From the NCBI GenBank assembly GCA_028023455.1, contig JAQFVV010012405.1, forward strand, positions 10,716,423 to 10,780,422: a DNA stretch of 64,000 bases, given 5' to 3'. Positions 34,641 to 46,668 of this stretch are shown here, piece after piece (within the stretch, counting starts at the first letter, position 1; each line of letters begins with the position of its first letter). Source of the stretch: Epiperipatus broadwayi (taxonomy: Eukaryota; Onychophora; Udeonychophora; Euonychophora; Peripatidae). The translations under genes and the position numbers were made by a program. Under the pieces are notes generated by a model. It was not told the DNA's origin and did not search any database. It was given only the letters and a program-made list of their open reading frames with translations.

Positions 34641-35801
34641 TACAGGGTGATTTATACAAAGAAGAAATGATCCAAAAGTCAGTAGAATATAAAATGAATG
34701 TTAGTGAAGAACTTAGTCTATGGATGCAAGGTGAATATTATTCATCTAGTCTATAATGAAATACCTTTGTTAGTAAACACTGTTTTGGCAAATTATGGTT
34801 GGAGGGTTTTATTAAATCATAATAGTTATTTTCATATAAATTATTTAGAGGTTGGTTGGAGAGGTACTGTTTAGGCCAGTTGTGAATTCCCAGGTTAATA
34901 TGGCCAGGTATGGATCAGCCTCTCTCTTGTCTGTTTCTTGGATATTTTTAATTATGTTGAGGAAGCAGTTATTGATTTCGTCAAGTGGTAATTTTTGAAA
35001 AATCACCTATGTAAGTGGCAAGCCTGATTTCAGTGAAAATGCCTCTATTTAAAACTCCTTGAAGAGATGTTAGGTCTGGACAATTATTATCAATGTGTTT
35101 CTGGAAGTTTTGTCTTAGTCCTTGCCAGAGTGGACAATGGTGAAGGATATGGTCCATATCTTCTGGGCTGGAAAGACAGAGACAACATATGGGATCTATG
35201 CAGAAGCCTCTTATATTAAAAAATATAGCAGTGGAGAGGCTACCAAAGTTAATTTTGAGAAGGAAGTCTGTGTGTTTAGGTGCTAGTTTCAGTCTATGGG
35301 CTAGTTTGCGCAGTTTGTTTATGTCAATGGGGAGGTAAGTGTGTGCCTTCTGGGTATTTGAATTGGATAGGTTGAAGGCTTCCCAATAGATTATTTTTGA
35401 ATTGAACATCGTCACGGAAGGTACTATGTGCATAAAAATGTATGAGATCTGTGTTTGAAGCCAGATGGGAGTGAACCTCTGAGGGGGCGGTCTATCAGTG
35501 GGAAGCACTTCCTCTTTGGGAACGACATTGGAAGGTCCTGCAATCAGAATAAAGTTTATGGATTATATTGTAAGTTCTCTGTATTGCAAATACCTTTATT
35601 GAATGCAGTTCCAGTCCATTCATGTCTCTTGGCTTTTGAAGGGTACGCAGACTGATAAATGATCTGCGCCCACCTCTACAGAGTCGCAGACAGTGGGATT
35701 CTACTTTTTTAATGAAAGCTTCTGTTGGTTTAAAACCCGAAAGATAATATATAATCTTGGGAAGTATGAGGGAGTTTAAGAGTGAAACCTTTCCAAATGT
35801 A
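34641..35801 (-). mobile_element. L1/Tx1-like LINE, 5'-truncated, C-terminal ORF2 only
   Basis: In one minus-strand frame from 35799: FGKVSLLNSLILPKIIYYLS, then AFIKKVESHCLRLCRGG, then RSFISLRTLQKPRDMNGLE, the post-polymerase region of L1/Tx1-type ORF2 proteins. It stops at about 35500. After a frameshift the protein continues (35508-34981) to PICCLCLSSPEDMDHILHHC, a C-x2-C-x8-H-x4-C knuckle typical of LINE C-termini. A further frameshift near 34990 would continue as LDEINNCFLNIIKNIQE. RT motifs and endonuclease are absent. The 3' boundary is uncertain. Confidence 0.75.
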
Positions 35802-35924
35802 GTTATATATATTCTTGAAAGGCATCACCATAACTTTTATTTCTTTTAAATTTATCTATGAATAATTATTTTTCAATTATCTACTTTGAATTACATATAT
35901 ATATAAAGTATAATACACTATTTT

Positions 35925-36172
35925 TAAGGCATATTTAGATGGAAATCTTGAATGTGTGGATAATCCATTTTAATCAAGAACAACTATTCCAGGTCCAAAG
36001 TAAAAAAAAAAAACCTGACAGATTAATGCACCTCCGTTTGGATGTGCATCAATATGTCAGTTTACTTTGACTCTTGACCTGGACAGTTGTTCTAGGTTAA
36101 GTGCTTTCTAATTAAGTTGATTTAAATTGATTACTCTACACATTCAAGATTTCCATATAAATATAGTATAAC
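35925..36172. mobile_element. inverted-repeat MITE of ~250 bp
   Basis: GGAAATCTTGAATGTGT at 35941 pairs with CACATTCAAGATTTCC near 36155. AACTATTCCAGGTCC..AAAGTAAA pairs with its complement near 36062-36105. The arms meet at a centre near 36035 (CACCTCCGTTTGGATGTGCA). The right arm carries an extra ~25 bases. No coding frame. Confidence 0.65.
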
Positions 36173-37690
36173 ATTTAACATAATTTCGGCTTTTTTTTTC
36201 CAATTTTTAATAATATTATCATTTTTCTTTTTTTTTTAAAATTACAATAAACTTTGTTAAGAATTATTATTTTTTATTAGATTACTTTTATTTGAACGAT
36301 TTCTTTTTCTATTTATTAATCATTAATTAAAAGTTTTTTATATCATTTATATCAAATATATGTTTTCTAATACTTTAATAATTATTTACACATATAATAA
36401 TTAGTTTGCACATATGACAGTTGTGTTTGAGATCTGAAAAGAGTAGACACTCTTTTTCTTTCTACTTTAAAATGAATTAAAAATTACTCTTTATTATACT
36501 TTTACTTTGTGAAAAATATATATTAGAAGCATGAATTAAAAAATGAAAGGCATATGAAATTTTAAATTATCAATTTTGCAAATAAAAAGGAACATTAGAT
36601 AGAAATAACTAGACTAAAAAAATCCATTTTTCCTGGAGATAAGAAAATGTATTACTAATAAAAATAAAAATAAATGTTTTCTTTATATCTATGATTTTAA
36701 AGCAAATTCATGTAAAATATATATTCATATATCACAAATATTTTCAAAGTACTAAAAAAAACACCTTTTGTTTACAAAAAATAAAATAAAAAGAAAGCAT
36801 TGACTTATTTTATTAAAATATTCCGGGATCTGAGATCAAAAGTCTTTCATATGCCAAGAATTAATCTAAAAGATCTGTTAAAAAAATATGTGATTAGTTT
36901 CAATCCGCATAATGCAATGGTAATAATCCATTCATTGAAAACAATATGGGTAATTAGATGCTCTTTGGTTTTTGACAATAAAAATTCAATTGGCTGAGAA
37001 AGCTAGATAGAGATTGGAGTGATTATTTTAATGTATGTCCACATGTGAAATATGGTAGGAAAACATCATTTCCAGTCTAAGAATGTATTAGTAAGGTAAA
37101 GAAAGACAACATGTTAATCCCTAATTAGCAAGTTAATTTTTAAAAAAATGTATTAGGTAATGAGAAAAATGCCTTGAGTATTATGATAGTTTTGAAGAAA
37201 TGTTGTTAGACAAACTTAATATAACCTTTGTAATTATGTAAATATCATTTGTGTTTAATAAAGAATATTACTTTAAATAATAAAAAAAATATTATCAAAA
37301 GAAAATAAAACCTCAATACAAACACAAATACCTACAGAGTAAGAATTTTTTTAGTTATTTTATAAAGTAATAATAATAATAATAATAATAAAACAGAAGC
37401 TTAAAGCCATAGAAAATATGTAATTAGAAATAGGTAATAAGAACAAGCAAAGAGAGATTAAAATAAATTTGTTTATTAATCTGCTGAGGTAACTTTCAAC
37501 ACAGACTGTATGTTTCAAAGCATAACTGTAACTTTACAATCAACTACTCCACTATTAACTCTGCAATATTCTTTCTTTGCATTCAACTTCCTAAGTTTAT
37601 AATTTCAGACATTAAATCTCAGCATCAACAATCTATATATAATTGCAGATTTTTAAATTTTCACTTTCCAACTCTTTACAAAATTCAGCA
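36173..37690. other. AT-rich stretch, nothing recognised
   Basis: An (AAT)n run near 37369-37390. No gene or element is visible. Confidence 0.5.
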
Positions 37691-37761
37691 CAGATATGAT
37701 ATTTTGGAATGGCTGGCTAACCAAGAAGATTTGAAAAAGCTCTCTTTTTTGGAAAATAAAT

Positions 37762-39420
37762 GGGGGGGGGTATGTCTCCCTAGGTTGGCTCAGTTTTTAA
37801 ACATGGACAACCACACTGGAATAACTGTTACCTGTTAACAAAATTCTTTGTTACAACTCAGCCCCTGATATATCAGAGATAGTTTATCCAATCCCCAAAT
37901 AGAATTAATCTGTGATGTTGAGTGTGAATTAGATAAAAGTCCAAGCAAAGACTTGTTGATGAAAAATGCATTGGAAAAAAACAAGTCAATAATTTTAATA
38001 CATTTCTAGGGCACAATAGCATCATTTGTCTCAATAAAGACAAAGGCAACCACTTTGTGTTATCACAAAAATCTATTTACCTAGAGAAAATTCAACATCA
38101 AATTCACTCCTCAAAATTTAAACATGTATCAGATAATAACTTCAAGTGTTTAAAAGACAAATTTATCTTTAATATTTTAAGAAAGCACAATAACAGAGTA
38201 TTCACACACACATTGACTATCTGTGTATTTATTCCTCTGCCACCATTACACCTTAAATATTCACAAATGTAAAACTCCGTAAACAGAATCATCCATTCAG
38301 AATCATGATTCACTTTGGTCGTGCATATTATACTGCTGCCATACAGCTAATCACAGACTGAATTTAATGTGAATTCAGTTTCAGGCCCCTAACAATCAAA
38401 TCAACATTTAACTTTATAAACATTATCATAAATGCTAATATCCACAACAACTGTAGAATGGTTTCATTTGATATCATTGAATGTCAACAGAATTTGGTAT
38501 ATCAACATTATTCAGGAAATGCTAAAGATGAACACAATTAATGAAAAAAGAGCCCACTTCATCATATATATATATTATGTCGGTTATTGAGGACCTACAT
38601 GCTTCATTTAGAGAAAAAGTTTTCTCTGTAATGACAAACTGGACTATGGGGCTATCTGTCAATGGAGTTATATGTAGTTTGGCCATGTCCTTTATTGAAA
38701 AGCTTACTTATCATAGAGACATCATTTTCATAAGCAATGTTGATGACATTTTTGTCTGAGATCCCCCCTCTAATTAATTCTCAAAATAATTTGAATTTCA
38801 AAAAGTTTCCTGAAATGAAATGAACATGCAAGGACAGAGATCACCAACAGTGTGTTAAATACCTTGATCTGAAATTAACCAGATAATATTATTGCATTGA
38901 ATATTGTCAGTATTAGAGACAACTTGCATTCACAATCAAAAATCCCATTTTAATATAAGGTAGCCAGCTTCAATGATTTATTTAGAAATTTAAACTGTAA
39001 ATTTATAGAAGATACCAAAGACAACTTAGAAGCTTACAAGAGCAACATAATTCAGGCAGGCTACTCTGTCCTTATGCTTGACCACCAAATTAGGGCATTA
39101 TATATTAGACCCAAATATGTCACACTGCCTGACACCAATATGCCATGTATTGCCAACATCCACTCAAAATTAAAGTCTATTCATTTTAAAGACTACAATA
39201 TTCACTATAGATATCCTCCATTCCTCAACACACATCAATAATTCAAAGAATAAAGTTTGCTGTAATAACAATGCATAATTAGTATATGTCATAGACTGCC
39301 CATCCTGCAATAGCAAATACTGGTGAAATTTGAGACAACTTAAAATCAAAAAAATTCTCAACATGTCTATTTACATAATGAAGCAAAATTAATTCAGTGT
39401 ACAGCTTAGTATTTTTGGAG
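37762..39420 (+). pseudogene. ancient PLE (family D), heavily decayed
   Basis: Plus-strand fragments in PLE order: SIICLNKDKGNHFVLSQKS near 38018-38070, matching the LPADKGNATVVMDRDIY region of family A; TMGLSVNGVICSLAMSFIEK near 38642-38703, the degraded motif B (compare MGSPISGVIADLFMEYIE); ISNVDDIFV near 38731-38757, motif C (compare YIDDTFV); and VYVIDCPSCNSKYW near 39283-39325, the GIY-YIG start with its CxxC knuckle. Stops and frameshifts lie throughout. The family is clearly distinct from A. A G9 run at 37762-37770 marks the approximate 5' limit of similarity. Confidence 0.65.
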
Positions 39421-40353
39421 CATGAAAGTGTTGACAACCATCCTTTTAAACCTGCATCTGCCAGAATTGTATGCCTCAAGAGTAACCACAAAAAATAACA
39501 AATAACACTAAAGAGGTTAGGCCCATAATTAATTCCACACATGCAATGAATATACAAACCAATACTGTTCCTCTCAATTGTTTGATCTATCAACTACGCA
39601 ACACTTTTCAATTACCTATTATACATGCATTCATGAAAATCCATTGAACACCATGCGTTTAACCTTCTATCATCAAAATTACTATCACACTCTAATAGTT
39701 ATCTACCACTTATGCTTTGAAAAGAACATTCTGTGTCAAAAGTTAATTCAGCAAATTAATAAACGAATTTATTTTAATCTCACCTTGGCTGTACTTATTA
39801 CTTATTTCTAATAACAACAATTATTAAAGAAATTCAACAATAAATGAATTTATAGACTTTCAAAAAAACACCTATTTATATAAGTAAGTTTACCCTCTTT
39901 TGATAAGGCCTTAAATTTGATTTGTTTATTTTTTAAACAACATCTATGAAATAAAATTGTAACTAAAATTATATTTTTTAAAAAATATCAATAAAATAAA
40001 TTTTGTGTTAGCTTCTTTAACTTTTTTTTTATCATTCACAATTACAAAAAAAAAAAATCAGTACAACTCAATAAACTAAGATTACATGATATTAGATTAA
40101 GTGATTGATAATCTTTTGCTCTCCCAAGGGATTAGGACATTTTCATAGTAGGGTGACTGACCATATATCTGAGAATTAAGTTATTTTTAAAAACTTGCAA
40201 TAATATTCCCACTGTTTTGCTTTGATAACTTCTGACAATATTTCTCAAACTTTTATTATAATAGTTTTAACCACAAAAAACCTCACTTCAAGACACAGAC
40301 ATATAATGTAACTGACATGATTGCACAACCCACATGAAAATAACTGAAGGCAA
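39421..40353. other. AT-rich stretch, nothing recognised
   Basis: May include the worn 3' end of the family D PLE at its left side. Otherwise no gene or element is seen. Confidence 0.45.
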
Positions 40354-40478
40354 TCCATATGGGCATTTTTTTTTCATATGTCAAAGCATCAGCCGAGAAG
40401 CGAACCCGTGACAACCATCTACAAGCAAGGTGGCTGTGCTGACCTCTCGGCTACCAACGCTTGACTCCATATGCGCAT
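40354..40478 (-). mobile_element. tRNA-derived SINE with 13-bp target-site duplications
   Basis: Minus strand: A box TGGTAGCCGAGAGGTCAGC near 40455, B box GGGTTCGCTTCTC near 40400, then GGCTGATGCTTTGACATATG and an A-run. Direct repeats TCCATATGGGCAT (40354-40366) and TCCATATGCGCAT (40466-40478) flank a ~99-bp insert with one mismatch, a convincing target-site duplication. It is the same family as the SINE at 23.5 kb: the post-B-box tail GATGCT.TGACA is shared. A LINE partner cannot be inferred from the poly(A) tail alone. Confidence 0.85.
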
Positions 40479-41709
40479 TTCACATTCTTCATCACAGAAT
40501 ACCAACTTTTCTTTTATAGTCCACTAAAGTCATGGAAAAAACAAGAGACTCTTAACTACTTACTAATATACCTTGGATGTTACTTTAATCAATTGATTCA
40601 TGAATTAACTTAAGGTAAACAAACATTTCCAAATTTTCTTAGATTAATTTTAATTATACACAGACATAGTATATTGCAATATTTTAAAATAATTTCTATT
40701 TGATTCCATTAATGTATATTATTATTCATGATAATTGTTTCAATGGATTCTAATCTACAACAAAGACATCTAACTGCTCTCAACCCTTATATATGCTGTG
40801 GTTTAATGATGATAATACAAGCTTATAAACTAAGAATGATCTTACTAATTGACTGCTGTAATCAATTCCAGGACCATAATATTTGTATGCAATAAATAAT
40901 ACAATAACTGTAAAATACAGAAAATCATATTTGTACTATAATGGTATCTATATAAGAGCAAGTATATGTGATAATTGTATGCCTATGGTGGAAATTAACT
41001 ATCTACTGCATATATAGCATATAGTGTCCAGAAGTCTTGTATGTACCACTATAAAATGCATGGAGTAAAATAGATGGAAAGTGGTAGGAATTGATCATCT
41101 ACTGCACATCACTGTTTAAATAAGATAATGATCATAAGGGATCATAAATCATAAATGATGTTACAATCTTCTAATACTAATGCATTACATAAGAATGAAT
41201 TTCAGGATAAATAAGCATAACGTGAATTGATAGATTGACAGCCATCCATTTTCATCAATAATACTACCTCAAAATATAAGAATAGTTAGCCCAAACTGAC
41301 ATTTATTTAACATAACCTTAATTTAGCTTCTGTATGCAGCACAATTGCCATCCACTCCTAATTTATAGACTTATGAGTCAACATATTATTATTAAATAAA
41401 TAAAGTGGAAATATCTGATTGGCATACCAACCTTTAATAACATTGTAAAAGATTATGATTATAAGATAATTGCCTTTTGTAGATTAATTTTTATAATGCT
41501 TATCATTGATTAAATAGGGTATGATAAAGAGACCAAACTATCATCGCTTGCCAAACTTGCTTGTAAACAGACAAAAAATAAATCATTATTCATTAATATA
41601 TTTTATTAGATTAAAGACAATAATTAACTAAATATTAGTTTAAAAGTTATACTTATTTTTTCAGCTTAACAGTTTATGTTCAATCTTTAGGTATTTGTGG
41701 AGTTGATTC
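40479..41709. other. AT-rich stretch downstream of the minus-strand gene
   Basis: No element or other gene is recognised. A possible plus-strand micro-exon (41665-41690: pyrimidine-AG, 26 bases, GTATTT) is noted but not called. Confidence 0.5.
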
Positions 41710-41715
41710 TTTATT
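41710..41715 (-). terminator. polyadenylation signal AATAAA of minus-strand gene
   Basis: Canonical AATAAA on the minus strand, beginning about 32 bases after the TGA of the terminal exon, a fitting place for a short 3' untranslated region. Confidence 0.5.
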
Positions 41716-41746
41716 ATAGCTATGATGGAAGAATTTAAGTCATAAT

Positions 41747-42045
41747 TCAGATTTGATTAAAGAGATTTGGCAGTGATTTCCTCTTGATTGAATATATGGT
41801 TATTCCAGTGGCACTGTACATCAGACTTTTATCTAGCTCAGATGTATTCATAGAGGACACACATTTGGTTTGTTTTTTCTGTTGTTGATAGCTTCTTTCT
41901 TGAGACTCATTGATAGGTTTGTCACTGCCCTCTGCCAGCTTGAAAGTAACAGGCAGATCATGGTTTCTCTGCTGCTGCATGGTAGAGCTGGCAGGAACTA
42001 GCAGATTACTTAAATGACTTGCAGAATAACAGCATACAATGAATC
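41747..42045 (-). CDS. terminal coding exon of an unrecognised host gene
   Basis: Preceded on the minus strand by a pyrimidine-rich acceptor (TTGCTTGCTTTCAG). Two bases (GA) finish a split codon, then 98 codons run open to TGA. The protein begins FIVCCYSASHLSNLLVPASS, becomes Gln- and Ser-rich (MQQQRNHDLP, SQERSYQQQKKQT) and ends SIKRKSLPNLFNQI. Base composition is visibly less AT-rich than the flanks and codon use is unlike the nearby elements. The polar, low-complexity C-terminus looks like a disordered tail. Phase fits the exon at 45248-45375 exactly. No family is recognised. Confidence 0.7.
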
Positions 42046-42162
42046 CTGAAAGCAAGCAAGAATTAATTTAAGTACAATAATTGTAGGGACTTCAAAATTA
42101 TGACTAATTAAATCTTAAGCATATCAAAATTATAAGATGCATTTTTGTAGAATTTTTTTCAG

Positions 42163-42277
42163 CATTATTTATATGATTTGGAAACATCTTATCAGTAACA
42201 TTTGGATACATCTTTTGTCATTTGGATTCTTTGATTTATTGGCTATAGATAACTCCATTACTTTTGCTGAGATCCAA
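42163..42277 (+). other. weak plus-strand exon candidate
   Basis: Acceptor TTTTTTTCAG, then one base plus 38 open codons (IIYMIWKHLISNIW, later AIDNSITFAEIQ), with a poor donor (CAA/GTTTAT). Its exit phase (0) fits the entry phase of the candidate exon at 43007. It lies inside an intron of the minus-strand gene. The weak donor keeps confidence low. Confidence 0.2.
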
Positions 42278-43006
42278 GTTTATTTGTCCAATACCCTATT
42301 TTACAACTCTTATTTATGAGTGACAATGACAGCCATTTTAATTAAATTAGTTTAATTGTTTATCTCCTTAAACTTAATCTAGTCATATGTTTACAAGCAT
42401 TTTAATTATTTTTTCTAGAATGTCATTTCCACTTTTTAACACCTTTTGATTTTAAACTGCTTTTAGCTAAAACTTAGAATTTATTATCTTTTTCTTTTTA
42501 CAAACTTCAGAAAATATTTTGTTTTTAACAAAAATTAACTGTATAATTAATTATTCCTTATTCATTTATCTGTAAATCCTTAAAACATTTATCTGTAAAT
42601 AGTTTAAATTATCAAATTTCAATGTTAAAATTTATCCATAATGTTATCTTCTATATATAAAATAAAAAATAATCAATTTAAAACAAAATTGAAATGGACG
42701 ATTCACTAAATATAAAACAAATATTTTTAGGGAGTTGCTATAGAGTAATTGATCATATGATTGTATAAAAATAAACTTCTTGAAAAGGTTCCATTAAGGA
42801 ATGAAAACCAGATAGATTTTGTTTGTAATTTTTAACATTCACACATGAAGTATATGTATATGTGTGCATATACATGTATATATAGTTTCAATATATAAAC
42901 TGTATTAATAAAGTATGCAAGCATAGTTTATATTATTGAACTGTACTTTTGTTAATATTAACTTTTCATAAGTATAAAATAAATCCATTTACTTTCACAT
43001 TTCTAG

Positions 43007-43109
43007 GTTATTATAAAGATAATTAAATTGGCAAATGATTTTAATGATGATCAATGTCCTGAGTCCATAGACATTTTACTTAGTATAATGAAGAATTTAA
43101 TTCCAGAAG
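43007..43109 (+). CDS. plus-strand candidate internal exon, host gene unrecognised
   Basis: Acceptor TTTCACATTTCTAG and donor GAAG/GTAAAT frame 103 bases. Only one frame is open: VIIKIIKLANDFNDDQCPES, then IDILLSIMKNLIPE plus one base. The residue mix (Asp, Asn, Pro, Cys among hydrophobics) looks protein-like, unlike chance AT-rich frames. The leftover G pairs in phase with the two leading bases of the candidate exon at 52646. It sits within an intron of the minus-strand gene on the opposite strand, which is unusual and lowers confidence. No family is recognised. Confidence 0.42.
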
Positions 43110-45247
43110 GTAAATTTAATTTTTATTCATTTTAATATCCTTACAAATAAATAAATACTAATTAATTAATTACTTAATATAAATGGATTCATTTTATATT
43201 TTTTAAGTGGTAATTCTGGCAATAAATCTCAGTGTATTGATATAATTACTACTTGGATAATTTATCTATCCAAGAATTAGATATTATTAATGTCATATTG
43301 ATTACAATTTAAATCACAAACACACACACATACACGCATATATATATATACTGAAGCGGTCGGATTTAATTTTGATCCGAGCTTCATGAGATCCCACCTT
43401 TAACCTTGTTCAAACCCTGTTACTAACAGTGAATATTTCTGAATGTAGTGAGACTTTATACTATCTTCAATATGCATTAGGTTCAGTTAAAAACTGAGAT
43501 TATTATTTAAATATTTATTGAGACTAATTATCTTATGTTTAAATTTGTTAATGTTATTAATTACTTCATGATAAAATATTCATGAAAATATATATATTTT
43601 AATTATGTGAATTGTGCATGTATATTTGTAGATAGTTAAATATATATTCATTATAAAGTTTTACTACATCGGAATGTTTTGTTTTATACTTTACCATTTT
43701 GTTCAAATTTATATGATTAAAAGTTACATTCTTTCGATAAGCTTTCAGATCATCCTTTCCCAAAGACAATAGGGAATCTTTTATTAATTAGTTAAAATGA
43801 TAAGTTAAAACGTTAAGGACAGTGCTAAATTAAAATCATTTGTTCAGATTTTACAAATTCATTTTCTAAATAGAAAATGAATTCAAAGTTAATGGATTTG
43901 AAAATGTTATTGGAGGAATGGATCGGAAATCAATTAGAGAAAATTTTTGTTTGTAATAATGTAAAAGCTTTAGCTTTAAGGCATCAAAATCAGAATGGGC
44001 AGGAAACCATAAGAAAAGGTATAAATAACCTGGAAAAGTTTCTATAGAGGAGCCATTACTATTAAATTAAGAGGAGTTGCCACCAGAAACTACATCCTTT
44101 TTAATTTTTATTTTTAATAGTATTTTCAGCATGGTACGTGGATAACTTTGGGGATCTGATTGCTGTACCCCGAAGTCCTCCATAAATCTTCAAAATGTTG
44201 TTGCTGAACAGAACTTTTCAATACCAATAATAAGCTGCCAAAATACAGAAACTAATCCATAAATGAAATTCACATGAATCAAGTGCTTACCTATGTTGTC
44301 TCCTAAACCCAATCAGACTCTGTCATTATGAATCAATGAGCAAGCCATGGAAGAACTGGTAACCCTTATTACTTTATAAACTGCAAACTTCTGGTTTATT
44401 CATGAACTTTATCTCAAATCATAATTTACGTTAATTACTATCTAAAATTTCTCTATTCACTTTATAATGTGTTAAATTTGTTATAGTAATTCTCTATTCT
44501 ATCATCTCTAGGTTTAAAATTAATATCTTGTTTTAAACTTTCTTTCTTCTACTATGGCAGTTTGTTTTAACTAATTTTAATTATATTTATTTGAATGATT
44601 ATTAATATCATTTATTTGCAATAATATGACAGTAATACTTTCAACTCGATAATAATCCCTTTCATTTAAACTTACCCTAAGAAAATAGTATTGTATTAAA
44701 TTTTATAGCTTAATTATTGCCCGTTAGAACAAATTAATATGGTTCTATTAATTATTGAGTTGAAGGATTTAATTAATGTCTGATATGATTTTACCAATGG
44801 CTGAAAAGTATTATTAGCTCAGTTTATAACCTATGCTTCCAGCTATTTTATTTAAGTTATACAAAATTATCTATCATATTGATCACATTTATTAATGTTT
44901 TATGAAAGGTTAATAAGGAAAATAAAATAAATATATTCTAATTTAAATCTTGTATTTTATATTTGTATTCTGGAAGGGCATGATAAAGGGTAATTATTAT
45001 TATAATTATATAATTGCATTTAAGCATATTTGCTCTAAGTAAGTTTGATTTTAATCTGTGATGAGCATGTCATTACGTTAAGCATTTGTTATATAATTTG
45101 GGCATTAATAAACAAATATGATGATCACTATATCGTCACCATTCAGAACATTGCTAACACAAGCCATCCTCCTGTTTCTTGGGTTTGTCATTTTGGTGAT
45201 ATTATTGATATTTTAAAAATATGGGAAGAAATCACTTCCTCCCTCAC
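43110..45247. other. intronic sequence, possibly with worn element debris
   Basis: Lies in the second intron of the minus-strand gene model. A (CA)n(TA)n run is at 43317-43350. GC-richer patches near 43890-44340 may be old transposon remains: one frame at 43873-43920 (GFENVIGGMDRKSIRE) faintly recalls a Harbinger-type transposase, but too little is left to call. Confidence 0.4.
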
Positions 45248-45375
45248 TCGTCATTGTATTTGAACACCACAGATTCACAGCTGTGTCCCGACCTGGCTTT
45301 CCCCATGTTCCATGGATCATTTGTAGGGCATAAAGGACTTGCTGAATACAAGCTGCCCTTCTACTTCTTGAATCA
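45248..45375 (-). CDS. internal coding exon of the unrecognised minus-strand host gene
   Basis: The minus-strand acceptor GGTTTGTCAG and donor GACGA/GTGAGG frame 128 bases: one base, 42 open codons, one base. The protein reads DSRSRRAACIQQVLYALQMI, then HGTWGKPGRDTAVNLWCSNTMT. The lead base completes the codon left by the exon at 45782-45849 (AC+T), and the trailing A completes the codon begun by the terminal exon (A+GA). Composition is clearly richer in G+C than the surroundings. The stretch may be a helical segment followed by a loop with Trp and Cys. No family is recognised. Confidence 0.68.
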
Positions 45376-45781
45376 CTGACAAACCATTTTATTTCATATT
45401 CATTTTGCTGCTCATAATGCGTTAGTACCGTTTTATTTCTTAGTTCAAATAAAGGCCCACTCTTTTGCTTTATAAATCATAATGAATTGATTTCATTAAA
45501 ATCAAACAATTTTATATTTATTGATAATTTAAATAATTTTCTTTGTTAAGTATTGAAGTTATACCCTACATATTTATCATGCTATTCATGAATTGATTTA
45601 TGGAAGCGTGGGAAATAACTCTCACCTCCTTACATAAAATTAGAATCATATTTTCTTTTCCAAATAAAATATCAAATAATGAGTAATGTATGTAATTCAT
45701 TGGGCACAAACACCATAGGTATCATTATTTACACTTGTCTACTTCACGGGCCATAGATAAATATATTTCTTAAATACTTAC

Positions 45782-45849
45782 GTATTAATTATTGGCATAT
45801 GAGTACAACTGCCATTAGTTATTGTACATTGTAATTCACGCTCCAAAGA
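45782..45849 (-). CDS. upstream internal coding exon of the minus-strand host gene
   Basis: The minus-strand acceptor ATTATCTCTAG and donor AATAC/GTAAGT (full consensus) frame 68 bases. The only open frame is SLERELQCTITNGSCTHMPI, then IN, ending with two bases (AC) that fit the next exon. Two Cys and an N-x-S/T sequon (NGSC) would suit an extracellular segment, but this is speculation. Earlier exons were not found; they would lie at higher coordinates, possibly beyond the window or hidden among mobile elements. Confidence 0.6.
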
Positions 45850-46668
45850 CTAGAGATAATTTATAATACTCATCATAAATATTTGAACAAATATTTGCTT
45901 ATTATTAAATATTTTATATACATACTTGGTTTGATTGTTTATTATTTATTAATTAGTTTTAAATATTCATGCTCACTGTTTGTATTGGCAACCCAAATAT
46001 ACATATGTGAATTTATTCAGAAATATTCATAGTCATTTTATCATACATTAGTTAGAGTCAGATAAGCGGTCTCAGTAATCATCACATCTGTTGAGCTAGT
46101 TCATGGCACATAGCCTCATGTGCCATCAATATGTATTATCCATTAGGTTTTGATCTGAGCTTGTGAATTGGGTTCAAATTCAGTTTGGTCTTTGATATAA
46201 TTCTTTGGTTTGACTGGGTATGAATTCCGGTTTCATGGGTTAAGATCATGTTGGGTGGAAAATATATATTTATCCAGTACAATACACACACATGTTGCAG
46301 GATATGGAGATGAATAAAGAAAATTTTGATAGTTGAAAATGCATCAAATTCATTTGATAACAGAAAAATTAAATTATTTTATATCATTGCCACACTTTTA
46401 TCATTCTTATCTTTCTTTAACTAGATGGTATCTAACTCAGACTTAACACACAAAATCAGAAACATAATATGCAAGCACACACCATGATAATGTAAATGTA
46501 GACAAATGTCAATATATAATGGAGTCACAATCTATGTTGTATTTAATTTCATAGTCCTTCATGTAGTTCTGGTTTCATTGATAATCATTGATTGGAGTAG
46601 AATATGTATTTTTTATTGAACTTCAAGTAAACTGTACTTTTTAAAACACACACACACATATATATATA
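45850..46668. other. non-coding stretch upstream of the minus-strand exons
   Basis: No further exon in phase was found. A (CA)n(TA)n run lies at 46646-46670. Nothing else is recognised. Confidence 0.45.

Noticed and set aside
41665-41690. 26-base plus-strand micro-exon in phase with the 42163 candidate
   Set aside because: Too short to distinguish from chance and lies just past the polyadenylation signal of the minus-strand gene.
43873-43925. Harbinger-type transposase remnant (GFENVIGGMDRKSIRE)
   Set aside because: Only one motif-like stretch, no second catalytic region, terminal repeats or target duplication.
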